Shown here: piece after piece, positions 32,993-46,100 of the stretch
Position numbering within the stretch: the stretch's first letter is position 1
Layout of the letters: every line of letters starts with the position of its first letter
Assembly (NCBI RefSeq): GCF_000204055.1
Contig: NW_006768772.1
Coordinates: forward strand, 158,091-222,090
Reading direction: 5' to 3'
Length of the DNA stretch: 64,000 nucleotides
DNA from: Melampsora larici-populina 98AG31
Taxonomy: Eukaryota; Basidiomycota; Pucciniomycetes; Pucciniales; Melampsoraceae
Translations under genes and position numbers: made by a program
Notes under the pieces: model-generated
What the model saw: the letters and a program-made list of their open reading frames with translations, nothing else
Database searches by the model: none
Told to the model about the DNA's origin: nothing

Positions 32993-33850
32993 AATGACTT
33001 TTCGGGAGGTCGCAACTGACATGTGAGAGATGTTACAACTTACCGCACCCTTTTTCCAGAATTATGTTTCACCTTTGGTTATTTCGGCTGCCCCTATTGA
33101 GCCCCCTTCTATTCCTGCTGTGACTTTTAAAGGTGAACCTTGCAAGGTTGTTGGATTTATGACTAAGTTTAGGGATTACTTAGTGTCTACGGCTTCACGC
33201 TTCTTTAATCAGGATTGGAAGATTACTTGGGTGGCTCGTCATTTCCCACTGGCCTCCAGTTCCCATGATTAGTTTACTTTGTCTTAATGATCGCAAGTTA
33301 ATGAAACACGTGATCACTTTTCGGCGGTATCTCCTCCTTTCGAAATCGATGAATTAAAATCTTTGACATCCTTCTTCAAGGCTATTTTTGATAAATTCGG
33401 TGACCAATTTGCGGAAGACGCGTTGTTTGTCAAACTTCAAAACTTTCGTCAAGGCAAGACTCCTGGTGGTTAATATATATCAAAATTCAATGCAATAGCG
33501 TTTCAACTCCAAATGTCTGAGATTGTATTGATAGACATGCTTGAGCAGTCGTGGTTTGAGAAACAATCTTTGCGAGCATGCTTTACATCTTCCGAATTCG
33601 AATCGTCTTCTTGCAGAAGCTCGTCAAGAGGTTGCATTGTTGGAATCCGAGCAATTGCATGATATTGGGGTTCATCGTGTGAATTATGGATCTTCTCAGC
33701 CTATACAAAAGGCTTCATCTTCTCCTGCTGTGGTTAATATCCCTCCCGATCCTAATGCCATGGATATTGACATTCATGCTATAAATTCAAAGAAGCCCTT
33801 TCCTTTACCTCCCGGCATCACTTGGAGACATCATGTCCAGGTCATGAACT
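32993..33850 (+). pseudogene. LTR-retrotransposon gag relic
   Basis: Plus-strand fragments in shifting frames read PSIPAVTFKGEPCKVVGFMTKFRDYL, FFKAIFDKFGDQFAEDALFV, LQNFRQGKTPGG...SKFNAIAFQL and, near the end, PPDPNAMDIDIHAI. The 'DP.AMDID' motif before a lost zinc knuckle and the FRDYL/KLQNFRQG layout fit Ty3/gypsy Gag. Several stops are present. No LTRs or pol were found, and a palindromic MITE follows. Confidence 0.55.
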
Positions 33851-34026
33851 TCTGGCCAGCTGAGACTATATATAGATCAATTGATATACATAGATTGTCC
33901 GTGCTGTTACATACCTTTTCTGTTCTCGTCATGATCTCATCATGACGAGATCGGAACTTATTTTTTGACCAATGCTTTCGGTCGTGGTTCACTTTCAGTG
34001 CAAGAAATCAAGATGAGGGTGGTGAA

Positions 34027-34793
34027 TACAGTCAAACCCCTCTAAAGCAGTACCCCTCTAAAGCCTTAACCCGTCTATAGTGATGGTTTTTTGGTTCTCC
34101 CAAGTTGGGAGGGGCCAAAATGTGTGAAAAACCCATAGTTCTGTCTAACCCCTTAACCCATACCCAGAATCCAAAAAAAAATCAATCTTTTTAATGTAAA
34201 GCCATAGAAAAATGGCTAATAGGGAGGTAGGAAAGGGGATACCTCCAACAGGTTCTGAAGCTTTGAAGGCAGTATCTTTGCTTACACAATTCATTGAAAG
34301 TACTGATATGCCCAAAGCAACAGCTGTTGACCCCCTTCTCCCTGCTCTTGAAAGCGCATTGACCAGCAAGACCTATTTTGCCAACAAAATTCAGCCCTCC
34401 ATCACTTTCTCCTTTAGTAGAAATTAAACAAATCTTGTGATGTAGTTACAATTTTAAATGTATTATTCTCACAAAAAATTAACACAGCAGATACTGAAAT
34501 ATTTGATAGCAAGTTAGACTTTTTCAACAACAAGACCCGTATAATGTCCTATTTTGTATGGCTGTAGGGGGACCACCCTCTAAAGCCATGTTTCCATGTC
34601 TTTAGAGGGATATGTTCTATGGTTGTGGAATGTCCACCCTCTAAAGCCATGGTTTTTATAAATTTAGAGGGTTTTCAATGTAAAGCCATGGATGTATGTC
34701 TATAGAGGGGTTCCTCAACAAAGACATGTCCCCTCTATACCCATAGGTTTCCCCGTCTCCCAAAGGGTATGGCTTTAGAGGGGTTTGACTGTA
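34027..34793. mobile_element. 767-bp palindromic MITE with 8-bp target duplication
   Basis: The ends TACAGTCAAACCCCTCTAAA and the exact inverse form the terminal repeats. GTGGTGAA flanks both sides (34019-34026 and 34794-34801). The interior repeats 'CCCTCTAAAGCCATG'-type motifs in both orientations. No transposase. The TIR looks like pogo/Tc1 MITEs (which would give TA only), but the flank supports an 8-bp duplication. Confidence 0.75.
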
Positions 34794-35020
34794 GTGGTGA
34801 ATACCAAAAGGATGTTCAAATTTATGGTTCAATCCGAAAATGAATGACAGTGCCTCGAATATATTGTAGCACTATAAATATCACTGAATTTGACAGATGT
34901 GATCTCTCGGTCAAAACATATATTTTGCTTTCAGTCCTGCCTTTCGCTGCCTTTCCTCAAGAATAATTCACTATCGTCTTCTATTTCTATAATCTCAAAT
35001 CACATCGTTCACAAAAAAAC

Positions 35021-35510
35021 ATGAAGTCAAGCATCCCATCGCTCTTTTCTTTGCTCGTCTGTCTCCCACTTTTTGTGGTCTCGGGCGACTTCAAGTGCGC
35101 CAGGGCGGCACTAAAGGGAGTTTGTTCGGATGATCAATTCACTGAGGCTACTGACCACATGCCAGCCACGGGTTAGTTTTTATATGTTCATTGAAAGCCG
35201 TCTTCCTACGAAGCACTCGAATAATCTGTCCTCCTTTGTGTCCTGTTCATAGGATATTCCCGAAAAGCAGTCATCACCTCCGCGGAGGGTGCCCCCTTCG
35301 TCACGTACACCTGCGATGAAGGCTGTGACAGCACTTCAAGAATGCCTGTAAGACATTGCTGTCGAATCGTCCAGACGGATATTCAGTTTGTGAGCGCGCT
35401 CTCCTCTAAATATATTTGACCAGTTGGATTTCTTTGCTTTTTGTACTAAAAAAATGCGGTTTATGTAGACCGGCTGTGAGGGACCTATTCCGATTGTCAA
35501 CGGCGCCTGA
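35021..35510 (+). CDS. Small secreted cysteine-rich protein (candidate effector)
   Basis: Spliced CDS join(35021..35171, 35253..35389, 35469..35510), 109 aa; both introns are GT-AG and keep frame. The first ~22 residues (MKSSIPSLFSLLVCLPLFVV, then SG) are a clear signal peptide. The mature part of about 87 residues has seven cysteines, including FKC, GVC, YTC, EGC, a CC pair and TGC. Small size, secretion signal and high Cys content are the usual profile of secreted proteins at the host interface of plant-associated fungi, but no family was recognised and the role is unknown. A TATA-like AACATATATTTTGC lies about 110 bp upstream. Too short in any single frame to stand out as an ORF. Confidence 0.7.
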
Positions 35511-36869
35511 TGCTTTTCTCTTAAGTTTTAAAGCTCGATCTCAAACATCATGGCTCGAATTTGAACACCTAAACAGCCTCATCAGATCTCTGACATGTAG
35601 ACATGTTAAGCCATGATTCGGAATGTTGATTATAGTTGTGATGCATGCCTTTATATGTACTTCCTTACTGCGTGTTCTAATTTCATATACGAGCACATGC
35701 TATCTGTCTCTTTGAAACCGATGAGTTCTTCATAAACTCGAAATAATAATGATCACATGCGGCACCATACCGAGGACAGTCGTTTTGTATGTGACCATCA
35801 CTGCATTGACGCCGGAGTAGCCAGAGCCAAGCCCCATGCGCGGAAACACCTTTAAGAACTTCTATTGCGCAAGGGAAGAGGCTGAGCTAACACCAACACG
35901 TTTCAGTCTTCACTCTGAGTTCTTATTGTAAATACTGAGTTGTAAATTGCGGGTCAGATGACAACATGGTTGAAACCCATGTTTTTGTCGCAGCAGATCT
36001 GGACTTTGACCACGGGCTGATATGTACTTGACTGTGACCAGGAAGCAGAGGCTGATGCTTATTAAAGAGGTAAACAGAGCTAACCTGAACAAATCCAAAC
36101 AAAGATACAAATGTGCTGTCAGCTGACTAGATGGAAAACCGCCACTTGAGCAGACCAACCATGGATTGTGGACGATAGAAGCAGCTTGAAGACTTGCTTG
36201 CTGTCTATTTTCAGATCCAGGGAAGAGAAAGACACGAAAGGTAACGGTAAAGAGTTGATGACGATTGGTTTTGAGTCAGTGTGTTAAAAACCATTCAACA
36301 TGAATCTTGGTATATACAGAATGTCGCATACATTTCCAGACGTGGCTGTAAGGCTGTTCAACTCGCTTTACCCTCGCATCGTTGATTTTCATTTCCTCTT
36401 TAGAAACACAAGCGGGGCGATACCCATATCAGAGGGTGCAAAACATTCTGGACTTGGTGATGATGGTCGAGATCGAAAACCGCTGGGGTGTCCTTTCCTT
36501 CTTTTACATATCTACACCAGAAGAGTAACTTGTGGCACGCCCTTAAAAGGGTCTCGGGGGATGGCGTGGAATGGGTGATGGAAGAAGGGAATCAAATGAA
36601 TGGTAAGGGGATCCGGATCTCCATGGCATGGTTCTGAATTCTGTTTATCGCAATCGGATCGATGTTGGATCTGATCCTGATTTTTCTTCCCATCGAGTCG
36701 CGACTCGCAGGCTGAGGCAGGGAGAGCTCTGTCAAATACGTCGAGTATATCTTGCATGCACCAACCCCGGATCACTAAGTCGATTTGTTTGATTCTCCCT
36801 TGCTTCATCAAATCTCGAAATAATATCAACTTTCAAAAACCACATCAATCCTTCCGAAAGTATCAACAA
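35511..36869. other. Intergenic, no gene seen
   Basis: Moderately AT-rich sequence between the secreted-protein gene and the photolyase gene. Short frames at 35910-36158 and 36300-36578 lack any protein-like pattern. The last few hundred bases presumably hold the photolyase promoter. Confidence 0.6.
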
Positions 36870-39340
36870 ATGGCTACTCTCAAACGTCTTGCAGCAGAGA
36901 CATTAGTCAGTCCAGGGAAGAAGAAGATTGCAAAGTTGGAAAAAAATGACCCGAAGAGAACCATCGACGAAGAAACACCGTATCAAGAACTACTCCAATT
37001 ATTAGAAACCCACAAGAGTTCAAAACTTCATGAAGATCTAAAAGCGAAGAATGACAAAAAACCGATTGTAGTATACTGGATGCGAATGCGAGACTTGAGA
37101 CTTGCAGATAATCGAGCTTTATCAGCTGCTTCTCAAGTCGCACAAACACTTCAAGCTCATTTGATAGTACTGCATATCTTTTCACCTGGAGATTATCACG
37201 CTCATGATCGATCAGCTAGAAGAATTGATTTCGTACTACGTAATTTAATTGATCTTCGTCTTCGTCTTCGTGAATTGAATATTCCACTTTATACAATTTC
37301 GATTGAGAAACGTAAAACAATTCCGAAGCGAGTGGTAGAATTGTTGAATGCTTGGGAAGTTACTCGAATCTTTGCTAATATCGAACATGAGGTTCATCAT
37401 TTCCTGTCTACTCTCGAAACAAGTCCCATCAGACGCGACTAACTGACCGCGTTAACTTCTTCTTTGATTATCACATCACAACTTTTTATGCTTACTATTA
37501 GGTCGATGAGCTTCGTCGGGATATCGAACTAATCAACCTATGCCATCCTCAAGGAATAAAAGTTGACCTTTCCCACGATACATGTCTAGTCGAACCTGGC
37601 AAAGTGCTCACGAAAGAAAACAAACCTTACTCAGTCTTTAGCCCAGTACGTACCTTGATGGGTTTTCTCCTCCAAAATTCTTTGTAGTTCAAATATTGAT
37701 GGATTCTCCTTGGGTGGGGTGTTCATAGTGGCAAAAGAATTGGGCAAATATCATTAATAGTGATTTATCTAATCATCTTGATGCAGCACCAGAGATCAAA
37801 GGCAATGATCCTAGTGCAATGGATGATGATCGATTGCAGAGTTTATTTGAAGTCGAAATCCCGTCGTTCATTCCTGGGTTTGAACTGCCAGATGAAGAAG
37901 CCAAGAGGATACGAGATTATTGGGAAGCGGGTGAAACAGCTGCAACCAAAGTGAATAAGATTTTTTTCTTCTTTGTCTTTTATTTTCAACCAGTATGGGT
38001 TTTCGAAAATACCAAAAACTGACACTCTTTTTGTTTCTCTGACTTTGATTGAAATAGCTCTTAGATCAATTTGTAAACACATCACTAAAATCTCACGAAC
38101 CTAAACAAACCAAACTATTTCAAACAGATACAAAACCGAAAAGTACACCAACGATTTTAGAAGAATATTCAACATTAAGAAACCGACCTGATTTACCTGG
38201 TACATCTCGTTTATCTGCTTATCTTGCTGCTGGCATCATTTCTCCTAGAACTTGTGTTAGAATCACGTTAGAGAAGAATGGAAAACAATTCAAGAATCAA
38301 AAACTTCAAGTTGATCAACGTGATACTGGAATTGGTATGTGGCAAAGTGAATTAGGTTGGAGGGATTTTTATCAACATGTTCGTTCTCCCTTCAATCTTC
38401 CCAATTCATCAAACAAACACCTATTCTTAAACTACCTTTTTGGTTTTTCTCTGAAACTTTTAGGTACTTGCTGCTTGGCCAAGAGTAAGTATGGGACAAA
38501 ATTTTAATCAAAAATTTGATCCAATGGTATGGGAAAAAGATGAATCAAAACTTGAAGCATGGAAATTAGGTAAAACTGGGTTTCCATTCATTGATGCTTG
38601 TATGAGACAACTTTTAGAAATGGGGTATATGCATAATCGTGGTAGGATGTGTGTGGCTATGTTCTTGACTAAAGATTGTACGTTTCATTGTTCCTGTGTT
38701 TTGAGATGCCAAAAACTGATTATGATTTTTTGTGAGTAGTATTGATTGATTGGAGGATTGGAGAGAAATGGTTTATGCAACACTTGGTAGATGGTGATCT
38801 GGGTAGCAAGTTAAGTTCTCAATCTCCCTTTCTAACCACTTTTCTCAAATTCTCATATTTGTTTTTTTGTTTTTTCTTATAGTAATGGTGGATGGCAATG
38901 GTCATCTTCAACGGGCTGTGATTCACAACCATACTTTAGAATCTTTGCACCTTTATCTCAATCAGAAAAATCAGATCCAAATGGAGATTTCATAAGAAAA
39001 TATGTACCTGAACTTAATTCACTTTCTGGCAAAGGTAAACCCAATTTTCCCTTTACCAATCAATAGAACAAATCATTCTTCCTGAATCTGATTGAACACA
39101 TTATTTCGCATAGCTATTCATGATCCTTATAAGGCTCTTTCACCTGATAAATTCAAAAAATTAGGGTACCCTAAACCGATTGTTGATCATTCAGTTGTTC
39201 GTAAAAGAGCTTTAGTCCGTTATAAGGTTAGTACTTTGAAATATTTATCTTATATCATCTCTCTATCATCTCGAATCTTGATAATTGAATTGTGATGTTT
39301 TGGGGGTCTTTAGAACCCTGGTTCAGCTGCAGATCAGTGA
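36870..39340 (+). CDS. PHR1: Class I DNA photolyase (CPD photolyase)
   Basis: Nine exons: 36870..37391, 37502..37645, 37729..37950, 38058..38378, 38464..38677, 38740..38809, 38883..39034, 39114..39226, 39314..39340 (594 aa, all junctions in frame). The N-terminal antenna domain starts at [20 protein letters not shown] (about residue 66). The FAD-binding domain carries [60 protein letters not shown], the NNGGWQW motif and QPYFRIFAP. The enzyme uses light energy through FADH to reverse UV pyrimidine dimers. The start at 36870 is chosen because the family begins soon after; an in-frame ATG at 36756 would add 38 residues and a possible organelle signal. The final exon has only eight codons plus stop. 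Confidence 0.93.
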
Positions 39341-39973
39341 CAATCATCAGTTGATAGATGACTTCATACAACCGTTTTTGTTTTCATTTGCTCTCTGGAA
39401 GTAAGAATTTAAAGTATAGAGATTGTGTTATAGTATGATAAATAGATTGTAACTTGTCTTTTTGAATATTAATATCATCAGACCTACGTCAGCTAGAGTT
39501 TCAACAAAAATCGGTTTGGGACTATGTAGACACCTTCATTCTAGAGTCGCTCTCTTTGTTGTGATAATGGTATCCTAACATTTGTACTACATCAGAGCCT
39601 TACTGCAAATGTAGCATATTCCACGAAGTGACAGTCCAATGCGGTGTTACAAACTCAAAAGAACTGTTAACCTGGGAGCTATGATAAGACGTGATGTAGG
39701 GTTCTTTCTGACAGTTCAGGTCATTCATGTTAAATTGCTATCTGTGATAGTAAATTTTTCAATGAGCGCAACGTGAACAGTTATGTGGAAACGTCTTTTC
39801 ATTAAATCACACTGATATTACAACTGTTTAAGCATTATTGAAAATATTGAACAAGAATATAGACAACGTTCAGAGGAAAGATGATAGCCAAGACTATGTT
39901 GTATACCTAATAGAAACGGTATTGGCAAGATGATGATAATCAGAAAACTAAAGAGATTGTTTTTCAGTTGATC
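39341..39973. other. Intergenic between convergent genes
   Basis: Shared 3' flank of the photolyase (+) and YJU2 (-) genes. No gene or repeat seen. Confidence 0.7.
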
Positions 39974-41269
39974 TCATGACTTCGTCTTCTTGACAATCTT
40001 GATCCCGAATTGAGAGGTTAAATTTGATTTTTTCTTTTTAGGTGGTAGTTTTGTAAAACTGACATTCGTGAGCATTTCACGAGAAGATTCGGATAAAAGA
40101 GACTTCACATCTGGTTCTGCTTCTGTGTATTTCCGTTTGATAGTGATTGTTTCTGGGTTCGAAGTTGATGTATCATCATTTGGTTGATCGACTGGTTCAA
40201 TGATTGATTGATCCGATGTCGATGCCAAGAGATTGCTTCCTGATCCAGAGGCAATAGGTTGAGAAGTTTCATTACTTGAAGAGACTGCAAGTGATTGTGG
40301 GTTATTGACTTTAGAAAAGAATCTAGCCACTTCAGCTTCATCTTCTTCTAATTCTCTCAGCCTACTCTCTTCTTCTTCAAGTTCTTTAACCCCAGCTAAA
40401 CCAGAATCAAACCGACTACTAATACTACTCAAAACACCATCTGCATTTCGATTTTGCAAAGACCTTTCCATTCTTGCATTCCTAGATCGAATCTCTTGTA
40501 ATTTATCTAAAATTTCCATTTCTCTTTTTGATTCGATTTGATTCTTTTCTAAACTTCTCATTGAATCTTCTTCTTTTTCTTCTAATTCTGCTCTTTCATT
40601 TTCTAATAATCTTTCGACTTCATCTTCATCTTCTGATCCTTCATTTTTCTTGGCTTCTTCTTCTCTCCATGGTTCAAAATTTCTTTGGGCTCCATGTTCG
40701 GCTACATAATCTGAATTCTTTGGATCGGTCTTGAATGTTATCTCGTTTGAACATCTGGGACATTTGATATAGAACCTATTGAGATAATTAAATAAATCGA
40801 TTCATGATTAGTTTCTTGGATTAGATTTCGTAGTCAAACAGAGTATCTATGATCGGTCAATCGAGACCGACGTACCTAAAGATCTTGATACCAAAATAAT
40901 GTTCACCAGCCGCAGCTTCCTTTCTGGCATTGAATTTCTTTCCTTTATAAATAAATTCTGATAAATAAAGAAACAGACTTTCAGTTCAGTAAGAATCTTT
41001 ATCTCAATAAATAAAAACTCAAAATAATTCGGATTGATTGTTACCTGTACATGATTTACATTGCATAGAAAAGGGTGCCATAAGACGAACGACTTGTTGT
41101 CTATCTTTCCCTAATTTTCTTCTAGGAATCTTGGCAGGATCAAAATCCGGTGGGTAACTAGAAAAAAACATTATACATCAGTTCTATGAAAATCTCATTT
41201 AAGTTTACAACATAGATTCTTAATCAGAAGTTTGCTTAACTATTTGTTAAGAACCTTTCGTTCAGACAT
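39974..41269 (-). CDS. YJU2: Splicing factor Yju2/Cwc16 (CCDC94 family)
   Basis: Four minus-strand exons: 41241..41269, 41045..41157, 40876..40957, 39974..40775 (341 aa, frame kept). The N-terminus [20 protein letters not shown] is the family signature; codon 10 is split by intron 1. A zinc-binding pair follows: CKSC near residue 44 and CPRC near residue 80. [20 protein letters not shown] introduces a long acidic coiled region with [20 protein letters not shown]. The C-terminus is Ser-rich and ends in lysine clusters ([15 protein letters not shown]), probable nuclear signals. Yju2 enters the spliceosome with the Prp19 complex and stabilises the branch helix for the first splicing step. It appears intact. 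Confidence 0.92.
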
Positions 41270-41640
41270 CTTTCGTAGGTGGTATTATTGGTTCTTGATT
41301 TGAGTGTTGTTGAGTTGGAAGAGTTGAAGAGTTGAAGAGTTGAATGGTTGGTAGACTGAGGTTGAGTGGATCGAAGTTCGGTTGGAATTCCCAGAAAAAC
41401 CCAAGCTCCAAGGGTTATCGAGCCGGCTCGTGAACCTGGGCCGGGTTCATTTGAAAATGCCCCATTGGGCCCAATGTACCGAATATTTGCTACGGACTAT
41501 CACACGGGAGTATTTGACAATTACAAGTCAAATTCCCATTTGAGTCGTTAGACCAATCCGTTGTCCTGCGGTTAGAAACCATCTATCGGTGATATACATA
41601 CGATACAACCTACGAAGTCAGATATCGGAACCGCCAGACA
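41270..41640. other. YJU2 promoter region
   Basis: 5' flank of YJU2 up to the MITE target site. GAG(A/T)TGAAGAGTTGA short tandem repeats occur at about 41300-41350. No gene seen. Confidence 0.6.
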
Positions 41641-41649
41641 TCACGTCCC

Positions 41650-42235
41650 CTAACTTAACTAAGTCCCTCTCGGACAAACGAGTAGTCGAGAGAGGGACTT
41701 ATACCTTATACCACATCTTTGGCGGATGAGCCGGAAACATTTGGCTGGGGACTTTTTCAACGCGCCATATCTGTGGATCCTGCAAACAAATGTCCTTGGG
41801 ACCAAAGAAAAGAGCTATGCGCCTGCTTAATCTACACACATGTGTGTAGCCTACATCTAATTTGATTGAGAACTCACGGAGCAATGCAATTGTGAAGTTT
41901 GCAAAAATCACCAAAATCGGACAGAAAGCTGTCCAGCCTGTCAAAAGCTCACACCAAACGCGCCGAAATGTTACACAAAAACAATTTTTCAAGTCGGTTT
42001 TTAAGGGCTTCCCTGGCGGCAAAAAAGGGATTTGAAAAGATGTGCGTGTGTAAGATGATCACGCGCAGAGGACTTTTCTTTGGTACAGAGGATATTTGTT
42101 TGTAGGCTATAGAGATATAGAAGATTGAAAAGGTGCCCAGCCAAACTTCTCCGGCTCATACGCCAAAGTTGTGGTATAAGGTATAAGTCCCTCTCTCAAC
42201 TACTCGTTCGTCCGAGAGGGACTTAGTTAAGTTAG
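41650..42235. mobile_element. 586-bp Mutator-type MITE (9-bp TSD)
   Basis: The ends are CTAACTTAACTAAGTCCCTC and its inverse. The inverted repeats continue inward (ACGAGTAGT, GAGAGGGACTTATACCTTAT), giving arms well over 70 bp. TCACGTCCC flanks both sides (41641-41649 and 42236-42244). A 9-bp duplication and long TIRs point to mobilisation by a MULE. It is non-coding. Confidence 0.85.
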
Positions 42236-42244
42236 TCACGTCCC

Positions 42245-43166
42245 TACCATAGGTACTTGACACTGGGGCAAAAACAACACTCCCGCTAGACGCGATGACT
42301 TCACATCCTTAGTACCAGGGATTTCATGGCCACACACACGAATGATAAACATTGCGTTCTCGAAAATCGTGTATGATACGAGTAAACCAAAACTATACTC
42401 CCGCTAGACGCGAAGATTTCAGATTGCGCATCCTGATAATCAGGGTTTTCATGGAATCATAAACATTGCGAGATCATAACATTGCGTTCTACGCAAGCAA
42501 TTGTGTAGGATCCGAGTAATCCTGACATGCGTATGATTCATCCATCCGCAAACATGACCATCCGCTTCCGCTTATGTAGCAGCAATACCACATTACCACT
42601 AGAAGCGGTGACTTCACTATCACCCTTCATGCTCAAGAATTTGAAACTTTTTGTTTGTCGCTTGAAAATTTGCAAATGTTTCACTTGTCGATGTGATGTA
42701 CAAGCGATATACTTGTGGTGTGACGGAAACTACTCAATGTCGCGTCTTTCATGATATAATTTCAGGAACCGGTGTTCGAAAGCATGAATGATGTTCATCA
42801 GAGTACTCAAAGTAATATGATTTCTTCAAAAGTCTACACAAATAATTACTCATGTGTCTCACTTATTATATTTACTCTGAAAAATATATAACAATGAATT
42901 AACTGCAGTGTCATTGATTCAAAAAATTATCAAGAAAGTTATAAAAGTAACAGTCAAACATTTACAAAAAAAACCATTAACGTTAAAAAATTTAGTATTC
43001 CTTTGTCCACTTTATTATCACCCCACTTCATTTATTGCTCTGCTATCTATAATCATCCCGGTTATAAATTTCAAAATTCTTTCAACAGAGTTTTCATTCA
43101 AAATCTTCGCAAAGAGGTATTACTCCATCAAAGAAAGATTTTTAAATTTCAGTCACAAAGGCTATA
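42245..43166. other. Non-coding, with a diverged short repeat
   Basis: A motif around ACTCCCGCTAGACGCGA(T/A)GA...TTCA occurs at about 42282 and 42400, with a weaker third copy near 42595, and 'AAACATTGCG' recurs several times. No gene is recognised; the end is probably the 5' flank of the KDZ gene. Confidence 0.5.
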
Positions 43167-46100
43167 ATGCTTGTCAAAGATTTTGTAGAACGCCTCTCCA
43201 AGGACTACCCCAATACATACGACACCATAACTGTCAGCCAGGTAGCCAAACTTGCGACCCTGGCTACCAAGTTCTTAAAGAGGACTGATGATGTGTACGG
43301 CACCTCACCTACGGAAGCGCCCATAGAATTCATCGCTCGATGCCTTGACAATGAAGACACACCTGTGTCAGCATGGGCACAAATGTGGAACATCATATAT
43401 GACGATATTCCCAATGCTCTACACGACCAAAATCTTTTTTTTGAACAAGGTATTCCCCCTGAATACCACGACCCAGACGCTTTTATAATACCTCAACACG
43501 CCATCCAGCCTCCTACCGAGAACTGTCTGACTTGCACATTGGAACTCGAAATGCGGCGACAAAATTATGCATATTTGATTGACATCAATGGCATTGAAAC
43601 CGTACAGTATTTTACTGGATACTGCCGAAGTGAGCAATCTTATAGATCATATTAATCATGTTGTGTTTATACGCTGACTCATTCATGTAACCTCACACTG
43701 GGACTTTGCCAAACAGACTGCAACACAACTTACACACCGTGCTACGTCCGATGTGATGAATATTGTGAATACTATACGCATGAAGAGGGTCAACCAGCCG
43801 ATTATTTCCAAGTTTCCACACACTACTTCATGTCTCACAAGTTGGCCAACCACTTCAATCACCTACAGATGCTTGCTCAGTAAGTAGTTTCACTTCAAGA
43901 CCAAAAGCGACCTCGTAGCTATATCTAACTTTCATTATTTGACATTCAGGGTTTCTATCTACAATCTAGTCAATTCATATAACTACACACACGCCATACC
44001 CAACCAAACTTACCCTAACACATTTCGGGACGACAGTTTTAATTGCTGGTTGAGTCAAAATGTATGTTCACTTGGCCTAGACATCCATAGATTGATGAGA
44101 ACGTACAATCGCCGAGGCATCCGTTTGAAAAGTGATGCTGAAGGGGCAGATGACCGCCGATACTTCACCGCCATGGCACAGGCCACCGAATGGCTCGAAG
44201 TCAAAGGATCTCCCCATTTTGCACACGTCTGCACCCTATGTACTGAAGTCAAAGAGATCCCCAACAAAGACGAAGCCCGAAGTACGCATTGTTGCAATTT
44301 GTTTTATTTACTATTTACAATTTACTGAAACTTATCATTGAAACCTTTTGAAGTCATGCGCGCGCTTGTAACCGACGGAATCACTATGGGACACTGGTGC
44401 TGCAGCGTATCCGAAGAACAGCTTAAAGCACTCAACCCTACTACAACTGCCATATATTGTGATCAATATCTCGACAAGCTCACACATAAGTTTTGTTCCA
44501 TGCATTACAAGTTACTCAAGAACTGCTGCCAAGCTCAGCCATGTGTGGCACCTTGCGAAACTGATAGCAAGACGTGCTCAGACCCTGCACACCAAACTGC
44601 ATATAAAGAATTCCATGAACGTAACGGCACTCTCTTTGGATTACCTCGTAAATTCAAGAGGCCGAATACTCTTTTACAAATAGATCCCAGCGAATTATTA
44701 TCTGCTGAAACTGGTGAGGTGGTTTTCACCGATGAAGAGTTACTATTATGTGAGGTCACAGAACGCGAACACGAATATGCAAGAGACGGAGGTGAAGCTG
44801 CCAACAAAGGTAAAAAGCGTATCATTCTTCCGCGCGGTCGTACTCACAATGAGCAACTGATGGTAGCTCCATGTGGCATCATCATTGCTCGCAAAACCTT
44901 TTACAAATCAGAATCAGTAACTAAGGTCAAAGTGATGCCTATCACTTATTTCTAACTGTTTACTTCCATTTACTTATGCTCATATGACTTGTTTGCTTTG
45001 ACAGGATTGGATCAAAGAGTTATTCCCGATAGAAATGCCTCAAGTAATATTTTATGATAATGCTTGCGGGTTATACTCCCATATACGCACGAATCCCGAC
45101 GACTTAGACTTCTTCCGCAATACCCTTTTCCCAGTCGATACGTTTCACATAAAGTCTCATAAAGAATCACACGCCACCTGCAGACTCAATAATGATCCAA
45201 ACAAATTTCCTGAACTGAAGAACAAGAACGGTGATGGCTGGAGATTTAATGCTTCAGCTGCCGAAATTGAAAATGCTTGGTTTGGCCGTTTTGACTCCAT
45301 GTGCCAAGGTATGCACCCAATCAGGTACAATTTTGTTTTAGATGAGACTAGAGTCTCGTGGGCGGCCCGCCGCCCTCCCGACCCAGTGTTTAGATAAGTC
45401 GGCCAAGCATAACGTTACGTTTACGTATGTGACGCAGGTTGACCGTCGTCAATTGTCCCTCTTGACACGGCGATAGTGTCTACGCTGCAAGTGACTGTTT
45501 CGGCCCATGGGCCAATACTGTCTCCATGCCATACTTCGAGTTGACCACCAAGGCAATTCAGCTTGCCCAGTTTTTGTTCTTATTCGTCATTATGGATTGT
45601 CATGACTCGGTTTTGAGCCACGTTTGTTGGTAAACATTGCAGATGCCGCTGTGTAATTAGACCCTTTTCAGAATCTTTATCACGGTGGCAGGCTTACACC
45701 TCGTGCAAAGATTAATGCATCAGGGACAAAGGTTTCTTTGGTAAAACAATAGGTACATGATTAAGGGCTGAAGGGGCATTGACGATGACACGAATTACGT
45801 TGGCAGCGTATTGACGCATGGTGGACGTATCGGTATGCAGCCATTATGGACCGGAGGGGCCGGTTGCGAAGTATCGAGATGAATAGGTCATCGCTATGGC
45901 CCCGGTATGACCGCAGCGGCTCCTACCTCGACACAGGGTGCTGTTTCCATCCGTAGGATTCTGGGCAGCATCTTTTTTTCGTTTCGAGCACATTTTCTTT
46001 TATTTGTTTGATGATCAGGATTCATAACGAAAGATTGGAGGAGAAATTAATGGCACGCAGTAAGGTTAATTTTCTAGGAAACATCAACTACAGAACTGTT

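Noticed and set aside
45348..46011. KDZ interruption first read as an intron
   Set aside because: The borders are not GT-AG or GC-AG on the plus strand; minus-strand ends fit a Helitron and the frame is restored exactly at an A/T site.
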